This document shows positions 36,443-44,663 of a DNA stretch of 64,000 nt, in pieces. The DNA lies in contig JADYXR010000204.1 of assembly GCA_021772095.1 (NCBI GenBank), positions 105,317 through 169,316 on the forward strand, given 5' to 3'. This DNA comes from Candidatus Obscuribacter sp. GTDB lineage: Bacteria; Cyanobacteriota; Vampirovibrionia; Obscuribacterales; Obscuribacteraceae. The notes beneath the pieces were generated by a model that did not search any database, had not been told where the DNA came from, and was given only the letters and a program-made list of their open reading frames with translations. A program made the position numbers and the translations under genes. Numbering within the stretch: position 1 is the stretch's first letter; the number at the start of each line of letters is the position of its first letter.

Positions 36443-37921
36443 TCATAGATCGTGACCACTATATGAAAGACCAAAACTTTTATTGCACAATGGAAAATCC
36501 GTAACCAAATTATTGCGCGCTGAGATTGCCAGTCCCGTCCAGTTGTTCACGCTCGGATCTTTGATCGCATAGCGCTTCACACCGCCGTCGTTGTCTGTGA
36601 AAATCAGATGAAGCAATTCGCCTCGGTGGGCTTCAACGATGCCCAAACCGATTTGATTTGATTTTAGCTTTTCAGGTAACGGCACGCGCACTGTTCCCTC
36701 CGGAAGCCTGTCGATCAGTTCGACAATCAGGTATAGACTGGTCTCTATCTCTCGTGCACGCACCCTTGCTAGGGCCATGACGTCGCCGGCGGTTTCAATC
36801 GCGATTGCAATTTCGTCCTGCCGATACACGCCGCGTGCGAAATGACGTCTAACATCGTAATCAATGTTGCTCGCGCGGCCGGCGACACCAACGAGACCAA
36901 AGTCAATTGCCAGTCGTGGTGAGACTCTCCCGATACCTTCCATGCGATCGTTCGCGACTTGGTTGTTAAAAAAGAACTGCAGAACCGGTTTCAATTCAAT
37001 TTGCAACTGCTTTGTCATTTTTTGAATTTGCATCAAATTGCTCGCTGGATCGCTCACGACCCCGCCCGGACAAATAAAGCCTCGTTGAAACCGAGAGCCA
37101 GTCAGCAATTCTCCGATACGAAGTGCACTTCCTCTTAGTCTCGACATGGTGGCTGAAATTGCTAGAAATCCGATGTCACCAGCAAGACCTCCCAGGTCAG
37201 AGATATGCATGGACAATCGCTCAACTTCAAGTGAAATACTGCGTAAGTATTCTGCCCTGGCAGTGGTGGCTTCCTCGCATAAAGACTCTATTGCGATCGC
37301 ATTAGCATAAGCATTTGCAGCTGCCGAATCACTCGCCGCAGCCTCGGCGATAAACCTTTGATGTCGCCAGGGCACGCTGCACATCTGTCTCTCGACACCA
37401 CGATGCACATATCCGAGTCTAATTTCAAGATTGAATATCACTTCGCCCATGCAGCTGAAACGAAAATGGCCAGGCTCGATTATCCCTGCATGGATAGGAC
37501 CGACTGGAATTTCATAGATTCCTTCACCGGTAACTTCCATCGGTTTATACTGACGCCGTTCGGCGGTCAAGGAGTTCACTTCCACGTGCGCTAGCGGCAC
37601 CAAATCCGGTGCATATGATTCGTGCAGAAGATTAGGTTTTAGCCTCGGATGCCCTGTGGGAGTCAAGTTGAACATGTCCCAAACTGTCCGTTCATACCAG
37701 TGACTTTGCGGGACGGTATGCGTCAAACTTGGATAGGTCGAGTGCTCGATCGGTGTTTCCCAACAGAACGATGAACCGGTTTCAGTGTCGAGAACGAGCG
37801 TGATTAGCTGTTTTCCGTCTATTGAAGTGATGTGCCCAAGCCTGCCTCCAGGTTTCTTCAACCAATCATTCAGTTTCTTTTCTCTGTCGGAGATTGGAAC
37901 GATTTCGTGTTTTGGATTCAT
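36443..37921 (-). CDS. hyfG: Hydrogenase-like large subunit lacking nickel ligands (Ehr-type; fused 30-kDa and 49-kDa domains)
   Basis: 492 residues. The ATG at 37921 overlaps the previous stop as ATGA; the longer open frame is a shadow. The N-terminal NuoC-like domain (1-115) has SHWYERTVWDMFNLTPTGHP. The NuoD/HyfG-like domain has EIRLGYVHRGVER and LSMHISDLGGLAGDIGF. In active group-4 [NiFe] enzymes, four Cys bind Ni-Fe in an N-terminal CxxC and a C-terminal DPCxxC. Here the first motif site reads EAAASDS (A196, S199 instead of Cys) and the C-terminal site reads SFGLSYSGHDL (S486, G489). The complex therefore cannot form a normal NiFe centre and fits energy-converting hydrogenase-related (Ehr) complexes. 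The protein ends at the position where active enzymes are cleaved. Confidence 0.9.
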   Translation of the reverse strand: MNPKHEIVPISDREKKLNDWLKKPGGRLGHITSIDGKQLITLVLDTETGSSFCWETPIEHSTYPSLTHTVPQSHWYERTVWDMFNLTPTGHPRLKPNLLHESYAPDLVPLAHVEVNSLTAERRQYKPMEVTGEGIYEIPVGPIHAGIIEPGHFRFSCMGEVIFNLEIRLGYVHRGVERQMCSVPWRHQRFIAEAAASDSAAANAYANAIAIESLCEEATTARAEYLRSISLEVERLSMHISDLGGLAGDIGFLAISATMSRLRGSALRIGELLTGSRFQRGFICPGGVVSDPASNLMQIQKMTKQLQIELKPVLQFFFNNQVANDRMEGIGRVSPRLAIDFGLVGVAGRASNIDYDVRRHFARGVYRQDEIAIAIETAGDVMALARVRAREIETSLYLIVELIDRLPEGTVRVPLPEKLKSNQIGLGIVEAHRGELLHLIFTDNDGGVKRYAIKDPSVNNWTGLAISARNNLVTDFPLCNKSFGLSYSGHDL

Positions 37922-39351
37922 AGCGGATTCACCAGAAGTGATGGCACAAATGTCACACCAAGCAGCAGCGCGCACACACAAAGCACGAATGGAATAAAGC
38001 TGGTACCGAATGAGCGCGGCGCAATCATCGATTGTTTTGGAGTGCCTAATAGAATTTTTCCGACGTGAACACTGACGGCGATAAAACTTAGAGTTAGAGC
38101 AATTATCAACATGATGACCGCAATCCAACTGTGCGCGTCCGCGCCTTTGGACAGGATCATCCATTCGCAAATGAATGCTCCAAAAGGCGGCGCGCCGGTC
38201 ACCGCCAGTGCTGCTATTGCAAACAGAATCCCCCACACAGGCGACGTTTTCAAAACTCCGTGAATATGCGCCAGCTCTTTTGTGCCGGTGGTTTGAATGA
38301 TGTTGCCGGAAATCAGAAAAAGACAAACTTTGGCGACGCTGTGATTAAGCGCTTGCAAGAAAAAGAGAAGAGGAGAACTCATTCCAATCGCCACCAGCAT
38401 GATTCCGACGTTCTCGATGCTTGAGTAGGCCCAGAGCCGCTTTATACCACTCTGATGAACTAATACAAGACTGGCAACTAGTGCAGTAATCGCTCCCCAG
38501 ATTATCGGCAATGAAGTGGATAACGTGTGATGCGGTGTCAAGTTCATCAGTTCGGTCACTCGCCAAATTGCATACAGTGCGCAATTTAACAGTGCCCCTG
38601 AAAGCATCGCTGAAGCAGGGGCCGGAGCCTCAGAGTGGGCATCCGGTAGCCAACTATGCAATGGCGCGACACCAGCTTTGGTGCCGTATCCTAACAGACA
38701 AAAAATGTATCCGAGTTGCAAAAGTTTTGGTTGCAGCATATTGGCGTGAGCAATCAAGACTCTGATATTCAATGAACCATCGGGTACTGCACCATGTTGG
38801 CTCGATGCGAAAATCAAGACGGTACCAAGTAGTGCAAAAGCGATGCCCACACTGCAAACTATTAAATACTTCCAGGTTGCCTCCAGCGCATGCTTGTCTC
38901 TCGAAAAGTAAACCAGTGCAGCTGAGAACAACGTGGTCGCTTCGATGCTTACCCAGAGAAATCCAAGGTTGTCGCATATGAATACGAAGCTCATCGCTAA
39001 CAGAAAGAGCGCTGTCGATGCATAAAAAATTCTTTCATGATTTGGATCGTCCAAGCGTCCAAGCGCGCTTTCCCTCTCGAAAAACGCGAATGCATGACTC
39101 ATGGCGCAGGCTACAACGAAGTTGGTGAGCAGAAGAAAGTATGCGCCGATGCGGTCGATTGAAAAGTCTTCGGAGAAAATTAAGTCAGTCGCTGTTCCGT
39201 TTAGGACAGGTATGCAGATGTAAGCGATCAGCCCGATTTGTAAAAAGAATAACGAAGGCACCACTGCGCGCGTAAACAAAGCATTCCTTGAACCCAGAGA
39301 GATAAACGCTGCAAGAAGTGGCGCGACCGACATTGCGATTGAAAGGTTCAT
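37918..39351 (-). CDS. hyfF: Proton/ion-pumping membrane subunit HyfF-like (Mrp/NuoN/NuoM family)
   Basis: 477 residues and about 14 membrane helices, an antiporter-like subunit of the complex I superfamily. Key elements are the helix-5 glutamate (FLWVSIEATTLFSAAL), the helix-7/8 lysine region GYGTKAGVAPLHSWLPDAH followed by SEAPAPASAMLSG, and IKRLWAYSSIENVGIM before the C-terminal half. It starts 3 bases after the hyfE stop and overlaps the hyfG start by four bases. Together with HyfB it gives this complex two ion-translocating channels; the HyfD-type third one is absent. Predicted to move H+ or Na+ across the inner membrane. Confidence 0.92.
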   Translation of the reverse strand: MNLSIAMSVAPLLAAFISLGSRNALFTRAVVPSLFFLQIGLIAYICIPVLNGTATDLIFSEDFSIDRIGAYFLLLTNFVVACAMSHAFAFFERESALGRLDDPNHERIFYASTALFLLAMSFVFICDNLGFLWVSIEATTLFSAALVYFSRDKHALEATWKYLIVCSVGIAFALLGTVLIFASSQHGAVPDGSLNIRVLIAHANMLQPKLLQLGYIFCLLGYGTKAGVAPLHSWLPDAHSEAPAPASAMLSGALLNCALYAIWRVTELMNLTPHHTLSTSLPIIWGAITALVASLVLVHQSGIKRLWAYSSIENVGIMLVAIGMSSPLLFFLQALNHSVAKVCLFLISGNIIQTTGTKELAHIHGVLKTSPVWGILFAIAALAVTGAPPFGAFICEWMILSKGADAHSWIAVIMLIIALTLSFIAVSVHVGKILLGTPKQSMIAPRSFGTSFIPFVLCVCALLLGVTFVPSLLVNPL

Positions 39352-39354
39352 TCG

Positions 39355-40011
39355 TTAATCCCTCAAGTCGGTTAGCTGTGCGACATCGATGTGCTCGAAG
39401 CTCTTTTGTATTTTAAAAATTAGCACGCCGCCAATCATGACGCCGACGAGAACATCGAGCATCACGCCCATCTCGACAAACAGTGGCATCCCTCGCGTTT
39501 GTGTCAGTGCAAATACGAAAATGCCGTTTTCAATAATTAGAAAACCGAGAATTTGACTGATTGCCAACCGCCTGGTCAGCATCAAGATCAATCCTGTAAA
39601 GATCAATGAGATGCCCGCGGCAGCGCCGAGCCATCCACCGCCGCCATTTTCGACTACCGGAAGTGGTAGATCTTTTGTCAAGAAAAAGCTGGCGCCAAGT
39701 AAAAGAATGCTGGAATGCATCGCCAGTGGTGCGGGCAAAAAACAACCTTTATCGCGACTAACGTTTAGACGACCTGATGTCCACAAGAGCGATAGAGGAA
39801 TACCGACTGCTTTGAGTACGGCAATCAGCAGTGCGACACCTAGTAGACCGAACTCAGCATGACCTATGGCTGTGAGAGCCGTTGCGATTGCAACAAGAAA
39901 GGTGACAATTCCATAGAACCACAGATTGACGCGAATGTGCAAAGAGCCGGGCATCAAGGTGGCGACTATGGCCGCTGCAATAACATAGATTTCTGGGTTG
40001 CTCGCATTCAT
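39355..40011 (-). CDS. hyfE: Membrane subunit HyfE-like (NuoK-type)
   Basis: 218 residues and about seven membrane helices. The C-terminal part corresponds to NuoK (LGFLIIENGIFVFALTQTRG with a membrane glutamate, then MLDVLVGVMIGGVLIFKIQ). The N-terminal extension is characteristic of HyfE/HycC-associated subunits rather than NuoK itself. Overlaps the hyfC stop by four bases. Its position between hyfC and hyfF matches the E. coli hyf order without hyfD. Confidence 0.88.
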   Translation of the reverse strand: MNASNPEIYVIAAAIVATLMPGSLHIRVNLWFYGIVTFLVAIATALTAIGHAEFGLLGVALLIAVLKAVGIPLSLLWTSGRLNVSRDKGCFLPAPLAMHSSILLLGASFFLTKDLPLPVVENGGGGWLGAAAGISLIFTGLILMLTRRLAISQILGFLIIENGIFVFALTQTRGMPLFVEMGVMLDVLVGVMIGGVLIFKIQKSFEHIDVAQLTDLRD

Positions 40012-40949
40012 TTCATTGCCCTGCCACCAATCGCTATCAAGCTCGCAAGGAGGCTCATGGTTAGTGAGTATGCGATAAACTCAGGCACTTTGCGCCATTG
40101 CAACTTGACCGATATACTTTCAAAAATCCCGATCAATACGGCAAGAAAAAATATTCCCGTCAGGTTGATAAGCCCTTGTACAGCCGGTTCCGCGTTCCAG
40201 ATTGAAGGAATCGCGCGCATAAAACACTGTACCGAGAGCCCCAATAAAATGGTCATACGCAAGGCGTGAGTGTATTCGATTAGCGCGAGATTGCGCCCGG
40301 ATGCTTCCAGTATCATGGCTTCGTGAACCATTGTCAGCTCGAGGTGTGTGGTCGGATCATCCACGGGCATGCGTGACGACTCTACTAGATTGGCAAGCAG
40401 AACCGCGGTACCGACCAGAAGCCAAATGCCCGGGGAACCGCTGAGTTGTGCATTTGAAAACGAGAGAATTTGTAACAGATCGCTACTGCCGGTCAGGGCA
40501 CCGATTGATATGAAACCTAGCAAAGCCGCTGGTTCTACCAGTAAAGAGAGTGTCGCCTCGCGGCTGGCGCCAAAGGCACCAAATGCGGAGCCTGAATCAA
40601 GGGCACCTAACATCGTAAACATGCGAGTCAAGGCAAATAGATAGAAGATTAGAAATATATCGGCACTGTCTGGACCGGGTTTGTAGCACAGCCATGGCGC
40701 GATCCAGGCAATCAATAGCATATCGGCCAGGCTGATTACGGATGCCAGTCGAAATATTCCGCACATAGTCTTGCTCAGTGTTTCGCTTTTTCGGCAAAGT
40801 TTGACTAGGTCGAACAAGGGCTGCAGAAGTGGTGGACCAATTCTGTTTTGCAAGCGAGCTTTGGTTTTTCTTATCGTTCCCAAGACAAGAATCGGCGCGA
40901 ATACAACGCAGAGTAAATAGAACAACCATAGCGATAGAGCGGAGTTCAT
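40008..40949 (-). CDS. hyfC: Membrane subunit HyfC-like (NuoH/HycD family)
   Basis: 313 residues from ATG at 40949; the frame is open much further but only as a shadow of intergenic and hyfB sequence. About eight helices. NuoH/HycD signatures are TKARLQNRIGPPLLQPLFDLVKL near the N-terminus and ANLVESSRMPVDDPTTHLEL followed by MVHEAM, where the Glu and Asp residues line the quinone/ion channel in relatives. It docks the peripheral arm to the membrane arm. 70 bases separate it from the hyfB stop, the only sizeable gap in the operon. Confidence 0.9.
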   Translation of the reverse strand: MNSALSLWLFYLLCVVFAPILVLGTIRKTKARLQNRIGPPLLQPLFDLVKLCRKSETLSKTMCGIFRLASVISLADMLLIAWIAPWLCYKPGPDSADIFLIFYLFALTRMFTMLGALDSGSAFGAFGASREATLSLLVEPAALLGFISIGALTGSSDLLQILSFSNAQLSGSPGIWLLVGTAVLLANLVESSRMPVDDPTTHLELTMVHEAMILEASGRNLALIEYTHALRMTILLGLSVQCFMRAIPSIWNAEPAVQGLINLTGIFFLAVLIGIFESISVKLQWRKVPEFIAYSLTMSLLASLIAIGGRAMK

Positions 40950-41019
40950 GATGACGCACCTGGCACTGCGCTTGAATGAAACGACAGATTGCGATCTTTT
41001 GGTAATTTGCTCATCAGCA

Positions 41020-43014
41020 TCATAGGTGTACTCCAACCAGAAGGAGGACCACGAGCGTGATGCAAACATACAAGAGATACAGATGGATACTGCCTGCTTG
41101 CAATTTTGCCAGATATTTCGAAGCATGGCTGATCAGGGCTAATGTTGGCAGGTAGATGCGCGATTCAAGTATCGAAACCATTTGAACTTCTACGTTTACT
41201 TTCTCTGGAAAATGACGACAATCATCACCATCTATTTTTAACTTGGCCTGGTATTTCAGTATCGGTCTGAATATTCTTGCCATCGGTTGGGCAAAGGAAT
41301 CCGATGAGACCTGGGTTCTCGTAGAAAGTGTTCCGAAGCCGCAGTCCCAGGTGGAATATTTGCGAGTTCTCGAGGTTTTCAAAAAGAACATATAGATCAA
41401 CGCTGACATTGAAAAAAGCGAAAGCGCAATCATGTTCATCGGAATGGGAAACTGCACAGTTGCTTGCAGTTGGTCAGGGGATGCCAGACTTTGAAGACCG
41501 GGAGTCTCGACGAGGGCCTTTGCGATAAAGGGCACTGACTGGGCCGCGCCTACACCAAGCGTCACACACACAATCAGAAGAAAGAGCGGAGCCACCACCA
41601 TCCCGAGTTTTGCTTCTCTTGCAATTTCTGCTGATTTCGATCGCGCATTGCCAAGAAACGACACGCCAATCGCTTTGACGAAGGTGGCGATGGTAAGCCC
41701 ACCTACTACGGATAATAGACATATTCCGGCGAATGCAATTCCTCTGTCTAGATAGGAAGAAGTCTCATACGTTGTTTTGAAAAAAGTTTGATATATCAAC
41801 CACTTGCTTGCGAAGCCATTTAAGGGTGGAATTGAACAGATTGCCAAACTGCCACCCAAAAAGCAGGCCGCCGTCCATGGCATTTGCTTCGCCAAACCGC
41901 CTAAGCGGCGCAGATCTCGAGTGTGCGCCTGTGTGTCGATTGTTCCTGCGCACAAGAAAAGGAGCGATTTAAACAAGCCATGATTCATGCAATGGAAGGT
42001 CGCGGCGACGAATGCCACCAGTGCTAATGCCTCAAGTCCCGCGAGTTTAGCTTTCAATCCCAAAGCAATCGCGATCAAAATCATTCCAATGTTTTCAATA
42101 CTGGAATAAGCCAGAAGACGTTTCAAATCGTTCTGAACAAGGGCAAACAAAATCCCCCAGAAAGTTGAGACTGCTCCCAGGAACAGCGCAAGATTGATAA
42201 TTTCAGGTGAGTTCAGACCACCGCAAACAAGTATTCGCATGATTCCGTAAATAGCGATTTTTATCGTGAATCCGCTCATCAGAGCTGATACCGTACTTGG
42301 TGCTGCCGGGTGGGTATAAGGTAACCAGATATGGAACGGCCAAATTCCAGCTTTGATGCAAAATGCAAGCAGAATTAAGCAGCCCGCCACGTAAGAACTG
42401 CTGCTTGAAAAAGTCCAGTCTGCGAAGCTCCAGCTTCCGGTGACGGCATGCATTGCCAGGAAACCGCCGCATAATAATGCCGTGGCAATTCGTGTTGCGC
42501 CAAGGTAGATCATCGCGGATTTCTGAACAACTCGGTGAGAATAATCGCTCGCAACCAGAGCCGCCGAGGACAGCGACATGATTTCCCACAGTACCAGGAA
42601 CGTTACCGCATCAGCACTTAACACCACTCCGTACATCGAACCCACGAAAAGAAACATAGCTGTCCAATAGCCACCCATCTGAATCCTGTCCTTAAAATGA
42701 TTCAGATAACTCGGCGAGTAAAAGCTTATCGAGATTAGGATTATGCTCAACAATCCCATGAACAAACTAGCTAATCCATCGCACTGAAAACTGAGTGGAA
42801 AGACCCCGAGCACCATAGGCGGTGCTGTGCGGATTAGGTGCAAATGGTTTCCCTGATGGACAAGACTCAGCAACACTCCTGATGCAATCGCGAATATTAG
42901 TGCCGATGGCACAAGATTCGCATTTCGTTTTCGGTAGTTCGCAGCGGTTGCGTCGGTCTGAGAGAGCGGCGAGATTGTTGTGTTTAATCGGGCTGAATCT
43001 GTTTTGTACTTCAT
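41020..43014 (-). CDS. hyfB: Proton/ion-pumping membrane subunit HyfB-like (NuoL/Mrp family)
   Basis: 664 residues from ATG at 43014; ATG at 43071 is equally possible, and neither has a clear ribosome site. About 16 helices with the antiporter-like core: the glutamate in VTFLVLWEIMSLSSAALV, KAGIWPFHIWLPYTHPAAPS, LKRLLAYSSIENIGMILIA and CMNHGLFKSLLFLCAG. A long C-terminal extension (about 150 residues) ends in a final helix, as in HyfB. First gene of the operon hyfB-C-E-F-G-I. Its promoter must lie in the 43015-43189 interval shared with the divergent carbonic-anhydrase-like genes. Confidence 0.92.
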   Translation of the reverse strand: MKYKTDSARLNTTISPLSQTDATAANYRKRNANLVPSALIFAIASGVLLSLVHQGNHLHLIRTAPPMVLGVFPLSFQCDGLASLFMGLLSIILISISFYSPSYLNHFKDRIQMGGYWTAMFLFVGSMYGVVLSADAVTFLVLWEIMSLSSAALVASDYSHRVVQKSAMIYLGATRIATALLCGGFLAMHAVTGSWSFADWTFSSSSSYVAGCLILLAFCIKAGIWPFHIWLPYTHPAAPSTVSALMSGFTIKIAIYGIMRILVCGGLNSPEIINLALFLGAVSTFWGILFALVQNDLKRLLAYSSIENIGMILIAIALGLKAKLAGLEALALVAFVAATFHCMNHGLFKSLLFLCAGTIDTQAHTRDLRRLGGLAKQMPWTAACFLGGSLAICSIPPLNGFASKWLIYQTFFKTTYETSSYLDRGIAFAGICLLSVVGGLTIATFVKAIGVSFLGNARSKSAEIAREAKLGMVVAPLFLLIVCVTLGVGAAQSVPFIAKALVETPGLQSLASPDQLQATVQFPIPMNMIALSLFSMSALIYMFFLKTSRTRKYSTWDCGFGTLSTRTQVSSDSFAQPMARIFRPILKYQAKLKIDGDDCRHFPEKVNVEVQMVSILESRIYLPTLALISHASKYLAKLQAGSIHLYLLYVCITLVVLLLVGVHL

Positions 43015-43087
43015 TGAGAGAACACAGCAATGGCGCCTTGAAAGGTTTCGATTGGTCCGTTTGTCCTTCATTATGTATGAAAACAGG

Positions 43088-43109
43088 CAATTGCGCAATT
43101 GTGCAATTG
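43088..43109. promoter_or_regulatory. Phased CAATTG palindromes in the divergent hyfB / carbonic anhydrase promoter region
   Basis: Three CAATTG hexamers at 43088-43093, 43096-43101 and 43104-43109, spaced exactly 8 bases. The first two form a perfect 14-base palindrome CAATTGCGCAATTG. They lie between the hyfB start and the start of the first carbonic-anhydrase-like gene, so one regulator could control both transcription units. The identity of the regulator is unknown; the ArsR-type protein at 44.7 kb is a candidate, but its own upstream repeats look different. Confidence 0.5.
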
Positions 43110-43189
43110 CGATACTAGTGTTACAATTTTGATAAACACCTCTCGGTTGCTGCGTGAGAGCGGCTGGAGTGTTTAGAGGAAACAGAATC

Positions 43190-43795
43190 ATGAAAACGCT
43201 CAATAGCATTCTCACTCTAGACCAGCTCAGGTACGTTGAGGATGTCTCTCCTGCCGAAATGAGCCGCCGCCTTATTGCCGGAATTTCTAATGGTTTAGTG
43301 GTCGTGGCGTGCTCTGAGATGGACGGGGTCGATTCAAAATTCCCTGACGATCCCGAACTTCCCTTCTATATCTGGCAAAACCTTGGAGCATGCGTCTCCG
43401 ACAGCATCGGCCTTGAAACCGTGGTGGAGGACAAAGGCATCACCGATGTCGTGGTTTTTGGACACACGCACTGCGGGCTTATCGAGGCTGGGCTGGATAC
43501 ACGCAATCGCAACCAGTTTCCCGAATCACTCTACAGTCAACTTTGCAGCCGAACGGAAGCAACACGCCACGCGGCGTTAGAACGGTTCGGCGAAAAATTC
43601 GATCGAGAAGTAGACATCTCCGCGACAAAGGATTTCGTCATCAGGCAATCTGCATGCCTCTTAACTATGGATACGGTACTTCGACGTGCTGAAAGTGGTC
43701 TTTTGCGCGTTCACACCTGGATTTTAAATTCGGAGAATTCGGAAGTGGAAACCTTCAATCCAGCTAAGCGAGTTTTCGAGACAATATGGAGTTAA
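43190..43795 (+). CDS. Beta-carbonic-anhydrase-like protein 1
   Basis: 201 residues from ATG at 43190, with GAGGAAA 9 bases upstream. The beta-CA core is recognisable: VVVACSEMDG (zinc Cys C41), the strand FYIWQNLGACV replacing the usual RNAGN segment, and VVFGHTHCGLIEAG (zinc H92, C95). The catalytic CxDxR dyad is changed to C-x-E-x-D (E43, D45), so the Asp-Arg pair is missing and normal hydration activity is doubtful. Cytosolic, no signal peptide. It lies divergent from the Ehr-type operon and 10 bases ahead of a second, different member. Confidence 0.82.
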   Translation: MKTLNSILTLDQLRYVEDVSPAEMSRRLIAGISNGLVVVACSEMDGVDSKFPDDPELPFYIWQNLGACVSDSIGLETVVEDKGITDVVVFGHTHCGLIEAGLDTRNRNQFPESLYSQLCSRTEATRHAALERFGEKFDREVDISATKDFVIRQSACLLTMDTVLRRAESGLLRVHTWILNSENSEVETFNPAKRVFETIWS

Positions 43796-43805
43796 GCTAG
43801 ATCCA

Positions 43806-44453
43806 GTGCCAGTTCCACAATCCGTTCGTGTTGACGAAAAATATCGAGATTTGCTGTTAACAGTGGACTCCGGTGCGGACATTCCGCCGGACTGGCAAGA
43901 CACGCCGATCGCTGCTTTGATCATGGCGCAGAATTTTGGCTGGCCGATTCAAGCATCCGGCAAAGCAGAACTGCTGATTGCCACATGTATCGAATTCCGA
44001 CACGCGCTGCCTGTCCCGCGTATGTATGCCTATGTAATTAGACGAGCGAGCGGTCGCGTCATTGGTTCTGAATTCAGCGTCGGTTACACTCTGGCGCAGG
44101 GCGTCAAATACCTGGTTCTGATTGGCCATAATGATTGTGGAATGTCGAAGGTCAAAGAAACCGCACCACTGGTGGTGGATGCCTTTGTTGATCAAGGTTG
44201 GTCTAGAGCCGCTGCTGAAGAGTATGTTCACAAACACGCTACTCGACACGCCATTGGCGATGAGCTTGATGCCCTGAGAGACGAGTACCAACGTCTGCGA
44301 ATGATCTTTCCTAAGTTGGAAATCGCACCGCTTTTTGTTTGCCTGCATGACAGCAGGTTGTATATTCCGAAGTGGTTTCTGGATATTGAAAAACCAGACC
44401 ATTCAAATTATCCTGCAAACGTGTCTGCTGAAATAATTGCCGATCTGCCATGA
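43806..44453 (+). CDS. Beta-carbonic-anhydrase-like protein 2
   Basis: 215 residues, GTG start 10 bases after the first homologue, no good ribosome site, so translational coupling is likely. Motifs are LLIATCIEFRHALPVPRMYA (C61, E63, R65) and VLIGHNDCGM (H108, C111). Zinc ligands Cys-His-Cys and the Arg are kept, and the dyad Asp is replaced by Glu. Distinct from its neighbour: the two share only the core, so they are probably an old pair, perhaps forming a heteromer. The tail KWFLDIEKPDH is unusual. Whether it binds CO2/bicarbonate catalytically or as a sensor is open. Confidence 0.78.
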   Translation: MPVPQSVRVDEKYRDLLLTVDSGADIPPDWQDTPIAALIMAQNFGWPIQASGKAELLIATCIEFRHALPVPRMYAYVIRRASGRVIGSEFSVGYTLAQGVKYLVLIGHNDCGMSKVKETAPLVVDAFVDQGWSRAAAEEYVHKHATRHAIGDELDALRDEYQRLRMIFPKLEIAPLFVCLHDSRLYIPKWFLDIEKPDHSNYPANVSAEIIADLP

Positions 44454-44560
44454 GATTGACAAGCGACGTGGTTTTTTAATTTAGTTAAAGAGATGAAAAC
44501 GTTCCGCTTCTACAAGTCTTGGAACATTGAAAGGCTCTAATTGTCGGGGACTGGACCCCA

Positions 44561-44635
44561 GACCTGTCCGCTATTTCACCAACTGAAAGTGTGACGGACT
44601 TTTAAACAGGTCTCAATTTTCAAGTAATATTGAAA
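44561..44635. promoter_or_regulatory. Tandem inverted repeats upstream of the ArsR-type gene
   Basis: Two related dyads: TTTCA-N5-TGAAA at 44574-44588 and TTTCAA-N6-TTGAAA at 44618-44635, the second 28 bases before the start codon. The first sits inside a larger nested inverted repeat GACCTGTCCG...CGGAC...ACAGGTC (44561-44612). Winged-helix ArsR proteins usually autoregulate through such AT-rich dyads, so these are good operator candidates. The outer repeat may also be a terminator for the carbonic-anhydrase-like genes. Confidence 0.55.
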
Positions 44636-44663
44636 GGTCACACATGTAGCCGAAGACGAGGAA

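Noticed and set aside
36443..37921. Calling the complex a functional formate-hydrogenlyase-type hydrogenase
   Set aside because: Both CxxC nickel-binding motifs are absent from the large subunit, so H2 chemistry is not supported.
37922..38326. 135-codon upstream extension of the hydrogenase-like large subunit
   Set aside because: It is the out-of-frame shadow of hyfF; the ATGA overlap at 37921 gives the natural start.
44561..44612. Insertion sequence end or small mobile element
   Set aside because: Nested inverted repeats are present but no direct target repeats, no second copy in the window and no transposase; operator/terminator structure is more likely.
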